A stretch of DNA of 50,459 nt from DATLMR01 sp035634255 (GCA_035634255.1 DASQDI010000087.1:1-50459); one strand, 5' to 3'. Shown: positions 1 through 8,858, numbered from the stretch's first letter. Made by a program: numbers and translations. The notes: a model not told the origin generated them from the sequence alone.

Positions 1-44
1 AGTTGTTAGGCTCCATAGCCGCCAGCCTCTACAGAAAGCCGCTC

Positions 45-824
45 TCAAGGCGGGCCCATCGGCGGCGGGTCTCCCTGGTTGGGAAGCCAGGGGTTCTCTT
101 CCGCGCTCAGTTCTAGAGCGTCCCGGTAAAACATCTCCGCTGTGGAATTATCGGCCGACACCTGTATGTCCAGCCTCCTGTTGATGACGTGATCGCTGCT
201 CGCCCAGAGCACCTTCCCGTCGGACATGATCACGATGGACTCGCCGGGAGCGAGATCGTAATGGATGTCTATGTCGTGCGGGATCTCGCGCATCGTGCGC
301 CTGTTACCCGTCGGCTGGTTCGTCAGGCGGGCGACCTCCTTGAACGCGCGCACTTTCACCTTAGACTCGCAGAAATGGCCGGAGCTGAACCGGAAGACCG
401 AATGGTATCTGGTTCGGTCAATCGGAATTACCCTGCCATAAACCTCTCGCAGGCGCAGCAGGCTCGAAGGCAGTCCTTTCGAAAGCGTAACACCCTGCCC
501 CAGATCATTGCCGCCCGCGTCCAGGTGTCGTATCTCGACGACCTTCCCTTTCGTGCCTATCTTCTTCGGCTTGATTCTGGCCAACTCCTGGCCGTCGCCG
601 TAGAAGCGTATGTCGGGCCTGAAGTAGCCAACGTCCAGAGACGGGTATTCGGGGTCGCGAATCTCGTCGAGGAACGTGCCGCTGTCGAGCGTCAGAGTCA
701 CCTGTACCGGATGGCTCGGTTGAGGAGAAGCCTTTGCGCTAAGAAAAGAAGAAGCTGCGATAGCGCCAACTCCGAGAGTCGCATTTTTAATAGCCTCCCT
801 TCGGGTCACTTTTCTTCTAGACAT
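45..824 (-). CDS. Tat-exported hypothetical protein
   Basis: The 259-residue product begins with a twin-arginine signal: TRREAIK at about residues 7-13 followed by a hydrophobic stretch (ATLGVGAIAASSFLSAKA) ending near residue 32. The mature part is a single globular domain rich in beta-type sequence with no motif I recognise. Export through the Tat route suggests that it folds in the cytoplasm, possibly with a cofactor, before reaching the periplasm or surface; that is inference. The ATG at 824 is chosen because the Tat motif starts directly after it. It lies 54 bp downstream of the small membrane protein gene on the same strand, so the two could share a transcript. The Pro-rich C-terminus (PNQGDPPPMGPP) is probably unstructured. 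Confidence 0.75.
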   Translation of the reverse strand: MSRRKVTRREAIKNATLGVGAIAASSFLSAKASPQPSHPVQVTLTLDSGTFLDEIRDPEYPSLDVGYFRPDIRFYGDGQELARIKPKKIGTKGKVVEIRHLDAGGNDLGQGVTLSKGLPSSLLRLREVYGRVIPIDRTRYHSVFRFSSGHFCESKVKVRAFKEVARLTNQPTGNRRTMREIPHDIDIHYDLAPGESIVIMSDGKVLWASSDHVINRRLDIQVSADNSTAEMFYRDALELSAEENPWLPNQGDPPPMGPP

Positions 825-878
825 ACCGTGTTCCCCTTTCAGGGTGTTCGGCGAGCAAGTTAGCTTTAACGGGCTGAA

Positions 879-1277
879 TCAAGGTTTGTAAATCGAATCC
901 TTGATGAGCGGGGTGATGACGCCGGTCAGGACCGTCGGCAAAGTCAAAACGATGAAAATAATTCTCGACTCGCTCAAGAAATGCGCGGTCTCGCCGGGCC
1001 TGCCGAAATAGAAGACATAAAATGCCACGACACATATTGTTCCCACGAAGCCGACGATCCCGCCGCCGATTGCGCTTAAATTTCCGATCCCGGTCGCCAG
1101 ACCAATAAGCAAGCCGATAAAAGCGCAGCCGATGCCCACGAGAAGGCCGTAAACAAATGCCTCGGGCAGCTTATTGCCGCTCGAAATTGTCATCAGAAAG
1201 AACATTAAAAACCCGAGGGCCGCGCAAACGGATGCGCCGATCAAACCGCTCAAAAGAATCTTTGCAATACCCGGCAT
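879..1277 (-). CDS. small polytopic membrane protein, function unknown
   Basis: The 132-residue product has about four hydrophobic segments (roughly residues 5-30, 40-64, 66-90 and 105-125) separated by short loops, and Gly-rich helices (LLVGIGCAFIGLLIGLATGIG). No catalytic or binding motif is visible. It is likely an inner-membrane protein. It sits between the STAND NTPase gene (stop 54 bp upstream) and the Tat protein, all on the minus strand. I do not recognise a family. Confidence 0.7.
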   Translation of the reverse strand: MPGIAKILLSGLIGASVCAALGFLMFFLMTISSGNKLPEAFVYGLLVGIGCAFIGLLIGLATGIGNLSAIGGGIVGFVGTICVVAFYVFYFGRPGETAHFLSESRIIFIVLTLPTVLTGVITPLIKDSIYKP

Positions 1278-1331
1278 GTGAATCTCCCTGAGGCCAATAA
1301 GCCGCAGCGCACGGCGAAATTTAACTTTAAT

Positions 1332-4208
1332 TCATCCGGCCAACTGCCGCTCAAGCTCTTTCACTTCACCATCGCGTCGATGATAGCCCATGCGCTCGAT
1401 CATCTCTGTGGCAGTCGCAAGGTGTTCGCGAGCTTTGTCCCGGTCGCCTTGCGCCAGACGAAGCCGCGCCGATTCCAGGTGATAATCCGCGAGATGCAAC
1501 CCCATCGGGCCGCGCGTGGCAATGCGCAACGTTTCGGCCAGATCGCGCTCAGCTTTCACATACTCGCCATTGAATCGGTGCAACTCCGCCCGCGCTAGCA
1601 GCCCGCGTGGTAGTTCATGCATTGTGCCTGCCTGTCGCAACCCGGCCACGGCACGTTGCAGATACTCTCCCGCTTGTATGGTATCGCCCGTGCCAGTCTG
1701 TTGCGCTTCAAGTAGCAATGCTCTCCCCAGTGAGAGATTGTCCAACGCAATTTCGAGCAACCCAAGCTGTTGTCTTGCCAAGTCAAGCATTCGGACAGCG
1801 CGTTCTTTCACTTGCTGCACCTGCCCCTGACTGAGCAGCAGATCACAGTACTGAAATCCCGAGAATGAGTAGAGGATGGGGTATTCAGATTTTTGCATCT
1901 CTTCGGCTTCACGGAAGACAGCGACGGCTTCCTCAGTGCGCTCCACTTGATGCAGCGCATCTGCCAGCCTTGCTTTCGCATGTGTTCGCAGAAACTTGTC
2001 GCCGCAGCGATCCGCAAATCCTATACTCTGTTGGGCAAGCTTGAGCACCTGTAACAGGTCGCCAATGGTCAGGTAGAGTTCGCTAAGGTTGATAGCTTGT
2101 ATGGCAGCGTTTTTCCAATCCTGGCGTGTAATATTGATTTGCTGGCCAGCTTGTATTGCCTCTGCAGCTTCTTGCAATCGTCCCAGCGCACGCAGACAAT
2201 AGCCCACCGAAGTCAGCACATAAGCTTTAGAAACATCACTAAGTCCTGCATCGGGTTGCTCCCAGACTGCTTCAAAGAAGTTGGAGAGCACCGCCAGATT
2301 GGCACCAATTGCGCCTAGCTTTTTGGTACTGAATGCCTCTTTCTCTCTCTGAATCCGCAGCCAGTAGACCTCTTCCAACGCCTCCTGATGCCTCCCCGCT
2401 GCACAACCATGAGAGACAGCAGCAAAGAGCGGCGACATCTCTTCCACCGTGTCAGGAAACTCTTTCGTCGTGCGCGTGAGGTGTTCGTAAAGGCGATTGT
2501 TTGCTTCGCGCCATCCTTCGGGGCACTCTCGTTTGAGTTGTTGTTTGAAATGTTCGCGCACTAGTGGATGGGCATCAAGCGGGTCTGGGTCATTTGCCAG
2601 CAGTTTGATCCGGCGCAGTTTTGACAATGCTTGTTGCCATTCACGCCCTTTCAGATTCTGCAAGGCTTCAGTCAGCCCCGGAATTGCGGGCGCGGCACGC
2701 AAAACAGCGATGGACGCGGATTCGGCCGGACGATCAAACAGCCCAAGCATGCGCAGGACCGCGAGTTCTACGCTTTCACCCAGCCACTTTTCATACGCGG
2801 CAATCATCTTTTGCGCGTTGTCTCCGTGCCGCGTGTCATCAAACAGGTTCTCAATCTCTTTGCGCCGCCGAATGTCGCCTTGCAAGACCTCATCGAGATA
2901 ACTGCCCAACAAGGTCAGAGAGAAAGCGTGCCCGCCGAATTCTCTCGCCGCCTCTTCCAACTCTTCATCATCGCCTTTGACCTTCAACGCGCGCAAAAGC
3001 TGCGCGCCTGCTCGCAGCGACAGATGTTCAAGTTCGTGCTGTACGACCGCGCTGTCTTCAAATTCAACCAGATCGCCTACCCGCTCGCGCGTTGAGATGA
3101 CGCAGAGTCCCGGTTGATGCGCCGCCAGCTCAACCAGAAGCGCCTGCAACGCCGCGTCCTTCAATCGCCCTTCATGCGTCCCCGGAGGATGTTGCAGCGG
3201 TTCGAGCCCGTCGAGAATAAGCAATGTGCGCGTTTGCCGGATGAAATGCGCCAGCCTCTCGCCTTTGTCCCACGGCGAGCCTTGCGTCGGGTCCGTGTCG
3301 CCGAACCAGCGCAACGCCTGATCGATGAACAGGTCGGCGGATGTCGCGCGCTCGCTCGTGCCCTGACTGAAGAACGACCAGCCGTAGATGCGCTCCGCGC
3401 CTCGGTAATTGTCCCGAGCCATGCGCTGCTTCAGCCAGTGATTGACCAGAGCCGTCTTGCCTACGCCGCCCCAGGCGACGAAGGCGATAATGTTTGTGCC
3501 GGGGTCCGCCCACGCATCGTCGAGTCGCTTCAATTCAGCATCGCGGCCGAAGAGTCCGGGGCCGCTGACGGGCAAGCGAGCTATAGAGATATTGTTCTGA
3601 GGCAGTGACGGCCTTGTGGTCTCGACGCCGCGCGTCCCCCCATGACTCGTGTTGATCGTGACTCCGGTAGCGTCTTGAATGATGATGTTATGGGTCCCTG
3701 TGGTTTCGACCCGAGTCTCTTTTTTTGCCGCCGCCCCCTTGGAGTCGAAGAATTCCGCGACTACGTCTTTGTGTTTTTTGACGAGCAGATCAAGCTCTGT
3801 GCGCGCCCAGAATTCACAGTCGTAGCCCTGGTCTCCGCAAAACTTGCGCACCTTCTCGCGAGCATCGGCGGAGAGCACGGCATTGGTGACGAATACAACG
3901 CCGAAAGGCTTTTTCGCCGGGTCAGTCTTGACCAGCTTGTTGTACTTCTCAACTTCTTCGATGAGCTTCGAGGCGCTGATGGTCTGGTAACGCTTGCACT
4001 GAAAATACCACAGTTGTTCGCCGCTGCCGGTCGCACGGTAAGCGATCACATCGCGTCCCTGCTCGCTTCCGGCTTCGCCAAGATGTTCCGGGCGCAGATA
4101 ACCTTCGCGCTTGACCAGCCACAAACACAATCGCTCAAACTGTGCCGGAGATAATTCGCCGAAGGGCAAAACATGATTGCTTTTTGTAATGCCTGGCTTT
4201 TTCATCAT
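1332..4208 (-). CDS. STAND NTPase with Mrr-like nuclease domain and C-terminal TPRs
   Basis: The product (about 958 residues from the ATG at 4208; a second ATG follows at 4205) has three parts. Residues 16-150 look like an Mrr/PD-(D/E)XK nuclease: Glu25, Asp53 in GRDVIAY and the QCK motif at 70-72. A linker with a short IIIQDATGVTINT stretch leads to a STAND/NACHT-type ATPase: Walker A GGVGKT at 247-252 and Walker B LLILDG at 329-334. From about residue 600 to the end there are TPR-like helical repeats, the usual sensor region. By analogy with Avs-type STAND defence proteins it would sense a phage component through the repeats, oligomerise with ATP and cut DNA. G+C is visibly lower than in neighbouring genes, with many TTG, CTT and AAA-type codons, suggesting horizontal transfer. 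The architecture is clear; the anti-phage role is inference. Confidence 0.85.
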   Translation of the reverse strand: MMKKPGITKSNHVLPFGELSPAQFERLCLWLVKREGYLRPEHLGEAGSEQGRDVIAYRATGSGEQLWYFQCKRYQTISASKLIEEVEKYNKLVKTDPAKKPFGVVFVTNAVLSADAREKVRKFCGDQGYDCEFWARTELDLLVKKHKDVVAEFFDSKGAAAKKETRVETTGTHNIIIQDATGVTINTSHGGTRGVETTRPSLPQNNISIARLPVSGPGLFGRDAELKRLDDAWADPGTNIIAFVAWGGVGKTALVNHWLKQRMARDNYRGAERIYGWSFFSQGTSERATSADLFIDQALRWFGDTDPTQGSPWDKGERLAHFIRQTRTLLILDGLEPLQHPPGTHEGRLKDAALQALLVELAAHQPGLCVISTRERVGDLVEFEDSAVVQHELEHLSLRAGAQLLRALKVKGDDEELEEAAREFGGHAFSLTLLGSYLDEVLQGDIRRRKEIENLFDDTRHGDNAQKMIAAYEKWLGESVELAVLRMLGLFDRPAESASIAVLRAAPAIPGLTEALQNLKGREWQQALSKLRRIKLLANDPDPLDAHPLVREHFKQQLKRECPEGWREANNRLYEHLTRTTKEFPDTVEEMSPLFAAVSHGCAAGRHQEALEEVYWLRIQREKEAFSTKKLGAIGANLAVLSNFFEAVWEQPDAGLSDVSKAYVLTSVGYCLRALGRLQEAAEAIQAGQQINITRQDWKNAAIQAINLSELYLTIGDLLQVLKLAQQSIGFADRCGDKFLRTHAKARLADALHQVERTEEAVAVFREAEEMQKSEYPILYSFSGFQYCDLLLSQGQVQQVKERAVRMLDLARQQLGLLEIALDNLSLGRALLLEAQQTGTGDTIQAGEYLQRAVAGLRQAGTMHELPRGLLARAELHRFNGEYVKAERDLAETLRIATRGPMGLHLADYHLESARLRLAQGDRDKAREHLATATEMIERMGYHRRDGEVKELERQLAG

Positions 4209-4307
4209 AAGCCTCACGAGACCAGTGGAACAATCAGGGAGCCTCAGAGATAGTAATTGAATTTTAAGAACTGGCAAGCGGAATTAAACAATATTGGTTA
4301 CATATGA

Positions 4308-4346
4308 AAAGCCTGCCCCGGAAGGCGCGAAACCGGGACAGGCTTT
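4308..4346 (-). terminator. intrinsic terminator of the aldehyde dehydrogenase gene
   Basis: Two 14-base arms (4308-4321 and 4333-4346) pair along their full length in minus-strand RNA, with one G-U pair, around an 11-base loop. The arm ends run into TTTT and an AT-rich stretch on the minus strand, 31 bp after the dehydrogenase stop codon. Confidence 0.8.
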
Positions 4347-4376
4347 CTACAATACGACAGTATTGTTCGGTCAGGC

Positions 4377-5774
4377 TCACTCGGTATCGGTGACGTTTGC
4401 GCCCGCCTCGTCTTTGATCCAGACCGACTTGATATTGACGAATTCACGGATGCCGTAATAACCAAGCTCCCGCCCGTACCCTGACTGCTTCACGCCTCCG
4501 AAGGGCAGGCGAGGGTCGCTCGCGACCATGCCGTTTATGAACACCATGCCCGCTTCTATCTCATCTATGAATCGCCCGCGCTCGGCTTCGTCGTTTGTCC
4601 ACACGCTGCTCCCCAGCCCGAAGTCGGTGTCGTTCGCGATGGCGATGGCTTCGTCGATGTCGCGCGCGCGAAAGAGCAAGGCCACGGGGCCGAACAGTTC
4701 TTCACAGTAAGCGGGAGAGTCTTTGGGAATGTCCGTGAGCACGGTTGGCAGGTAGTAATTTCCGGGCTGATCGACCCGCTTCCCGCCCGTCAGCACGCGC
4801 GCCCCTGCCTCGACGCTACTGCGGACCTGCTCTTCAAGGCCCGCGAGTATCTCGACGGTCGCGAGCGGGCCGATGTCGGTCGCCTCGTCCATCGGGTCGC
4901 CGACCTTCAGGGCTTCCATCCCCGCGACGAAGCGGCGCTCGAATTCATCGGCGATCTCTTCGGCGATGATGAATCGCTTGGCGGCGATGCAGGACTGGCC
5001 GTTGTTTATCGTGCGCGCTTTGACGGCGGTCCTGACCGCTCCTTCGAGGTTCGCGCTCGGCATGACGATGAAGGGGTCGCTGCCCCCGAGTTCAAGCACG
5101 GTCTTCTTGATCAGCTTCCCGGACTGGGAGGCCACCTTACTTCCGGCGGGCGTGCTGCCCGTGAGAGTCACGGCGTTCACTCGCGGGTCGTCGATCACCT
5201 TCGAGACTTTATCCGAGCCGATGAGCAAAGTCTGGAACGCGCCTTTATCGAAGCCCGCGCGTGAAAAGATTTCTTCGATGGCGAGCGCGCACTGCGGCAC
5301 GTTCGACGCATGCTTGAGCACACCCACGTTGCCCGCCATTAACGCGGGCGCGGCGAATCGGAAGACCTGCCAGAACGGAAAATTCCACGGCATGATGGCG
5401 AGCACGACGCCGAGCGGCTGGTAGGTTATGTAGCTGCGCGATGCGTCCGTATCGACAACCTCGTCGGCGAGCATCCTCTCCGCGTTCTCCGCGTAGTAGC
5501 GGCAGGCCCGCGCGCATTTGACGGCCTCTTCCACGGCCGCCTTCAGAGGCTTCCCCATCTCCGTGGTCATCAAGCGGCCAAACTTCTCCTTCTCCGCTTC
5601 CAGAATATCGGCCGCGCGAGACATCTTCGCCGCGCGGTCCGCGAAGGGGGCGCGCCGGAGCTTCCGAAAGGTCTCCTGCGCGAGCCGCAGCTTCTCCTCG
5701 ATCTCGGAGTCGGAGAGCGGCTCGAAAGACCTGAGGGCCTCGCCCGTTGCCGGGTTGATCGTTGCTATCGCCAT
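4377..5774 (-). CDS. NAD(P)-dependent aldehyde dehydrogenase (succinate-semialdehyde dehydrogenase type)
   Basis: The 465-residue cytoplasmic enzyme of the ALDH superfamily oxidises an aldehyde to the acid with NAD(P). The key sites are all present: PWNFPF at 129-134 in the cofactor domain, GSTPAG at 206-211, the general base Glu228 in LELGG, and the nucleophile Cys262 in NNGQSC. Length and the opening INPATGE match the GabD/Sad-type succinate-semialdehyde dehydrogenases, which close the GABA shunt by making succinate; the exact substrate cannot be fixed from sequence. The ATG at 5774 starts directly at the conserved N-terminus. It is transcribed divergently from the amidohydrolase gene and ends at its own terminator, so it is probably monocistronic. 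Confidence 0.9.
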   Translation of the reverse strand: MAIATINPATGEALRSFEPLSDSEIEEKLRLAQETFRKLRRAPFADRAAKMSRAADILEAEKEKFGRLMTTEMGKPLKAAVEEAVKCARACRYYAENAERMLADEVVDTDASRSYITYQPLGVVLAIMPWNFPFWQVFRFAAPALMAGNVGVLKHASNVPQCALAIEEIFSRAGFDKGAFQTLLIGSDKVSKVIDDPRVNAVTLTGSTPAGSKVASQSGKLIKKTVLELGGSDPFIVMPSANLEGAVRTAVKARTINNGQSCIAAKRFIIAEEIADEFERRFVAGMEALKVGDPMDEATDIGPLATVEILAGLEEQVRSSVEAGARVLTGGKRVDQPGNYYLPTVLTDIPKDSPAYCEELFGPVALLFRARDIDEAIAIANDTDFGLGSSVWTNDEAERGRFIDEIEAGMVFINGMVASDPRLPFGGVKQSGYGRELGYYGIREFVNIKSVWIKDEAGANVTDTE

Positions 5775-5955
5775 TTCGTATACCTCTATGCATTCTGCTT
5801 TCGCGGGGACAGTAGCGCGAATCGCTTCACAAGCGCATGCGTACGCGAAAAGGTTATCACATCCTCTGAAGCTTTATCACCGCCGGGCGGGCGGCGATAC
5901 TCCGCCACGCCGCCGCTTTCTGATCCGCGCGCGCTTTGATAGGATTGACGCCACG

Positions 5956-6807
5956 ATGACCAGAGCAATCGACATGCACGTTCATCTGCCGACGGCGAGC
6001 TTTTTGGACGGGGCCATCAGGACTTACCGCCTGGCCGCCGAAAAGTTCTTTCGCAACACTGTCCCCGTGCGCGAGATGGATGAGGTCGCCCGGCTCTACG
6101 CGGGGCTCGACATAACGGGCGTCCTGCTCGCGTGGGACGCCGAGACCGCGACGGGCCTCCCTCCCCTCACCAACGACGAAGTCGCGGAAGTGGTAAAAAA
6201 GTACCCCGACCAGTTCATCGGCTTTGCCTGCGTGGACCCCTGGAAGGGCAAGCGTGCGGTTGAAGAGATGGAGCGCGCTATCGGCGAGCTCGGGCTGCGC
6301 GGCGCGAAGTTTCATCCCGGAGTCCAAGCCTTCTATCCGAGCGACACGCGATTCTATCCGCTTTACGAAAAGATCGTGGAGCTGGGAGTGCCCGCGCTCT
6401 TTCACACCGGCACGAACGGGCTGGGCGCGGGGGCCCCGGGCGGCATGGGGATCAAGCTTGATTACACTCGCCCGATATATCTGGACAGCGTCGCGGCGGA
6501 CTTCCCCGAGCTCACCATCATCGGCGCGCACCCGGCATGGCCGTGGCATGAAGAGATGCTCGCCATCATCGGCCACAAGTCGAACGTCTTCATGGACCTG
6601 TCGGGATGGTCCCCAAAGTACATACCGAAAGAGATCATGGATGAAGCTCGAAACCGGCTCCAGGAGCGGGTTCTGTTCGGAAGCGACTACCCGTTCATAA
6701 CGCCGGAGCGGTGGCTGAAGGACTTCGATTCTCTGGAAGGATTCTCACCCGAGGTTCGGCAGAAGATTTTGCATGACAATGCGGCGAGGATATTGAAGAT
6801 CGAATGA
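5956..6807 (+). CDS. amidohydrolase family 2 (TIM-barrel metal hydrolase)
   Basis: The 283-residue product is a metal-dependent hydrolase or decarboxylase of the amidohydrolase-2 family. The N-terminal metal motif HVH is at residues 8-10 (DMHVHLP). Later barrel motifs are GAKFHPG, ALFHTGTNG, IIGAHPAWPW and the C-terminal FGSDYPF, whose Asp is the usual catalytic residue. The open frame runs further upstream, but the ATG at 5956 is chosen because it stands just before the conserved DMHVH strand. Members act on ring-cleavage products, hydantoin-like or carboxylated aromatic substrates; this one's substrate is unknown. A hairpin follows the stop codon. Confidence 0.85.
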   Translation: MTRAIDMHVHLPTASFLDGAIRTYRLAAEKFFRNTVPVREMDEVARLYAGLDITGVLLAWDAETATGLPPLTNDEVAEVVKKYPDQFIGFACVDPWKGKRAVEEMERAIGELGLRGAKFHPGVQAFYPSDTRFYPLYEKIVELGVPALFHTGTNGLGAGAPGGMGIKLDYTRPIYLDSVAADFPELTIIGAHPAWPWHEEMLAIIGHKSNVFMDLSGWSPKYIPKEIMDEARNRLQERVLFGSDYPFITPERWLKDFDSLEGFSPEVRQKILHDNAARILKIE

Positions 6808-6862
6808 CGGGCGGCGAGTCTCGCGGCGGAAGTCTATCAATACTCCCGGCCCGCCGCCCGTC
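6806..6862. terminator. inverted repeat between convergent genes
   Basis: An 11-base perfect inverted repeat (GACGGGCGGCG at 6806-6816, its complement at 6852-6862) separates the amidohydrolase stop from the convergent HTH gene. The 35-base loop is long and there is no clear T-run, so termination is plausible but unproven. Confidence 0.45.
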
Positions 6863-6875
6863 ACCCGTCATCTCA

Positions 6876-7373
6876 TCAGTGGTTGAAGAGCCATTGCTCG
6901 AAGACCCGCGCTTCTTCGGTCTTGCCGCTCCACCGCGCGCGATTGCGCCCGGTAAGGGCGAGCACCTCCGCGTGGTGCTGGCCGGCGCGGTCCCCGATGC
7001 GGTCGAAATAGTTATAGAGGCTCGCGATCCGCTCGACGGATTCACGCGCGGCCTCGACGGTCTTGAAGCTCAGGGTGTTGCGAAAATGGCGGCTGTACGT
7101 GTTCTGGTCGCGCGCAGTCGTCGTGTAAAGATCGAAATAGCCATGAATCAAGCCCGCGCTTTGAAGCACGCTGGCCACGTAACTCGGGCGAGTCTTGACC
7201 GTGCGGGCAAGGCTCAGAATGTCGGTCGTCCCGGCGGAAAAAAGCTCAAGAATCCTGAGCTTCTTCGAGTTCCTGACAACCCTTCGCTTGCGAGGCCGCG
7301 GCTGCGAATCATCGCCAGGGGCTGGCGGGGGTGGCCCGACAGATTGATTAAATAAAAGTTCCTGTTCCTGCAT
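6876..7373 (-). CDS. small protein with predicted helix-turn-helix, last gene of the SWIM-Rad52 operon
   Basis: The 165-residue product starts at the ATG at 7373, which has GGAGG six bases upstream. Residues 1-25 are polar and Pro-rich; a basic patch (RPRKRRVVRNSKK) follows. Residues about 38-68 (KLRILELFSAGTTDILSLAR, then VKTRPSYVASVLQSAGLI) look like a winged or simple helix-turn-helix of the kind that scores the state of a reading head on DNA. The rest is helical, with Tyr/Phe-rich segments and no catalytic motif. It begins 47 bp after the SWIM-Rad52 stop on the same strand and so is likely co-transcribed. A DNA-binding partner or accessory regulator is inferred; the family is unknown to me. 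Confidence 0.7.
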   Translation of the reverse strand: MQEQELLFNQSVGPPPPAPGDDSQPRPRKRRVVRNSKKLRILELFSAGTTDILSLARTVKTRPSYVASVLQSAGLIHGYFDLYTTTARDQNTYSRHFRNTLSFKTVEAARESVERIASLYNYFDRIGDRAGQHHAEVLALTGRNRARWSGKTEEARVFEQWLFNH

Positions 7374-7420
7374 TTTATCCTCCAACTCTTTTCCGGCGGC
7401 AAGCCGGGGCTCGGTCGGAA

Positions 7421-8431
7421 CTAGCCGGCGTGACGAATATCAACCGCGTCCGAACTCCTGTTCTTCAGATAATCTATGAAGGCGCTCGCGGCGCGGCGCG
7501 ACAGTTCTTCGGGCCTGCACTTGACGACCTCCATGCACTCCCTCTCGGCGTTCAGCCTGTTGGCGTTGGCGATGGCGCGAATGGCGACCAGTTGCTTGGG
7601 AGTCACCAAGTCGGCCATAGTCTTGGCGACCGGGTCGCTCGGGAAATTCGGCTGCGACGAATCGCCGTTCCCGTTCTTCTGGGGCGCGGCCTCATCCTCC
7701 TTGCGGTACAGCTCGCGGGCCACCCCGAACTTCACGGCCGCCCGTTTGAGCGCGTCGTGCTCGGCCTTCTTGATCCCCTTCTCGTCGTAGGCGGAGCCCG
7801 TGCCGACGCCCTGTCGGGTCACCCCATGAATCGTGATCGACGCGGTGACCGCGACGAAATCGCCGATCTGCTTGATCTGGTTCACCTGATGCGACCAGTC
7901 GGGGCAGATGCGGTCGAGCAGGTCCGCGACGGTGTGCCATTCGACGTAATCCACCTCGTGCTCGCGGCCCGCGCGGTCCTTCCACCCGACCCGCTGCCTC
8001 ACCATCTCCGGCGAGACAGCCTGAGACAGCTCTTTGAGCACGCCGGAGAACGGGGCGGGAACTCCTATCGTTTCGTCCGCCATCTCAGGCCCGGCCTCAA
8101 TCGCGCCCCCTTCGAGCGTCTCCGCCTCAGGGCGATTCGCGTCGCTGCTGCCGTACTCGACGCCCATCTCTTCGGCGGGCGGCTCAAGGTGAAACTTCAC
8201 GGCGAGGATGTGCTCGCAACGGAAGCGCGCCTCCTGCGCGGCCTTCTCCTCGAACTCGGGACAGGTGCACCTCACGCGCCCTTCCTCGTCGCGCCAGATT
8301 CGGAAGCTCTCTTTCCTGATGCCGGGAGAGATCACCGTGAACCCTTCGTAATCGCGCTCGATCAATCCCATCGCCGCGATTGCCTTGGCCCTGTTTACCA
8401 CCAACTTTGACTCTTCGACTGCTGCGCTCAT
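7421..8431 (-). CDS. SWIM zinc finger-Rad52 family (DdrA-like) DNA annealing protein
   Basis: The 336-residue product joins a zinc finger to a Rad52-type core. Residues 52-81 form a SWIM finger with ligands Cys55, Cys57, Cys72 and His74. Residues about 133-243 match the Rad52/22 fold: the strand block DYVEWHTVADLLD, WSHQV, ITIHGVTRQGVGTG and the hallmark KKAEHDALKRAAVKFGVARELY. Residues 276-323 form a small helical domain (VTPKQLVAIRAIANANRL ... AFIDYLKNR) common at the end of phage-type annealing proteins. Rad52 proteins bind single-stranded DNA and anneal complementary strands; DdrA of Deinococcus protects 3' ends after irradiation. The ATG at 8431 has AAGGAG eight bases upstream. It is the third gene of an operon facing an XRE/ImmA pair, which suggests induction by DNA damage. 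Confidence 0.85.
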   Translation of the reverse strand: MSAAVEESKLVVNRAKAIAAMGLIERDYEGFTVISPGIRKESFRIWRDEEGRVRCTCPEFEEKAAQEARFRCEHILAVKFHLEPPAEEMGVEYGSSDANRPEAETLEGGAIEAGPEMADETIGVPAPFSGVLKELSQAVSPEMVRQRVGWKDRAGREHEVDYVEWHTVADLLDRICPDWSHQVNQIKQIGDFVAVTASITIHGVTRQGVGTGSAYDEKGIKKAEHDALKRAAVKFGVARELYRKEDEAAPQKNGNGDSSQPNFPSDPVAKTMADLVTPKQLVAIRAIANANRLNAERECMEVVKCRPEELSRRAASAFIDYLKNRSSDAVDIRHAG

Positions 8432-8444
8432 CTGGGCTTCTCCT

Positions 8445-8633
8445 TTAAGCTGATCTTGAGGTGACGCTGAATTCGTCTGCCGATTCCGTGCCGCCCTGAA
8501 ATCCGCTTTCAGGCCCGGCTTCTTCCAGAAGCCGCAACCTGGCTTCCATCTCCCTTACGCGATCCGCGAGGCGCTGCACGTGCCTCCAGAGAGCGTCGTG
8601 GCTCTCCCATGTCTCATCAGAATGGGCGGACAT
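8445..8633 (-). CDS. small coiled-coil protein
   Basis: The ATG at 8633 gives a 62-residue product. Residues 5-35 (TWESHDALWRHVQRLADRVR, then EMEARLRLLEE) form a heptad-patterned helix, probably a coiled coil; the rest is polar and Ser/Thr-rich. The start overlaps the end of the 76-residue gene by 17 bp and its stop is 13 bp before the SWIM-Rad52 start, which argues for translational coupling within the operon. Function unknown; a partner of the annealing protein is possible. Confidence 0.6.
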   Translation of the reverse strand: MSAHSDETWESHDALWRHVQRLADRVREMEARLRLLEEAGPESGFQGGTESADEFSVTSRSA

Positions 8634-8847
8634 CGTTCTCACGCTCCTTCCGGCATCCCGCCAAATCCTCGGGCGAAAACATCCCTTCCGCGCCTCCGGG
8701 CTCGTCCCACGGCTCCATCTCCGCCTCCACCTGAGACGACCAGAACTCGTAGCCGAGCCAAGCCTCTAAATCCTCCCAGTCCGTGTAGCTCAACCCCTCG
8801 CGGCCCCCCGCGTAAAGATGCTCTTGCTGTCTCACCTGCTGTTTCAT
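8617..8847 (-). CDS. small acidic protein, first gene of the SWIM-Rad52 operon
   Basis: The frame is open to 8991, but the true start is most likely the ATG at 8847 (MKQQVRQQEHLY), giving 76 residues. A good promoter ends only a few bases upstream (see 8857-8885), so the mRNA would be almost leaderless and a longer product could not be made from it. The product is acidic and Trp-rich (YTDWEDLEAWLGYEFW). No family is recognised. The start codon lies inside a palindromic operator, so expression is probably controlled directly at this point. Confidence 0.6.
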   Translation of the reverse strand: MKQQVRQQEHLYAGGREGLSYTDWEDLEAWLGYEFWSSQVEAEMEPWDEPGGAEGMFSPEDLAGCRKERENDVRPF

Positions 8848-8858
8848 ACGTGAAACAT
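8839..8858. promoter_or_regulatory. palindromic operator O1 over the operon start
   Basis: GTTTCATACGTGAAAC at 8841-8856 has perfect six-base arms (seven with the flanking T and A) around a four-base spacer. It covers the predicted transcription start and the start codon (8845-8847) of the minus-strand operon. A near copy lies 53 bp away. Confidence 0.75.

Noticed and set aside
5518..5955. Upstream extension of the amidohydrolase frame
   Set aside because: It runs antisense through the aldehyde dehydrogenase gene; the family N-terminus starts at the ATG at 5956.
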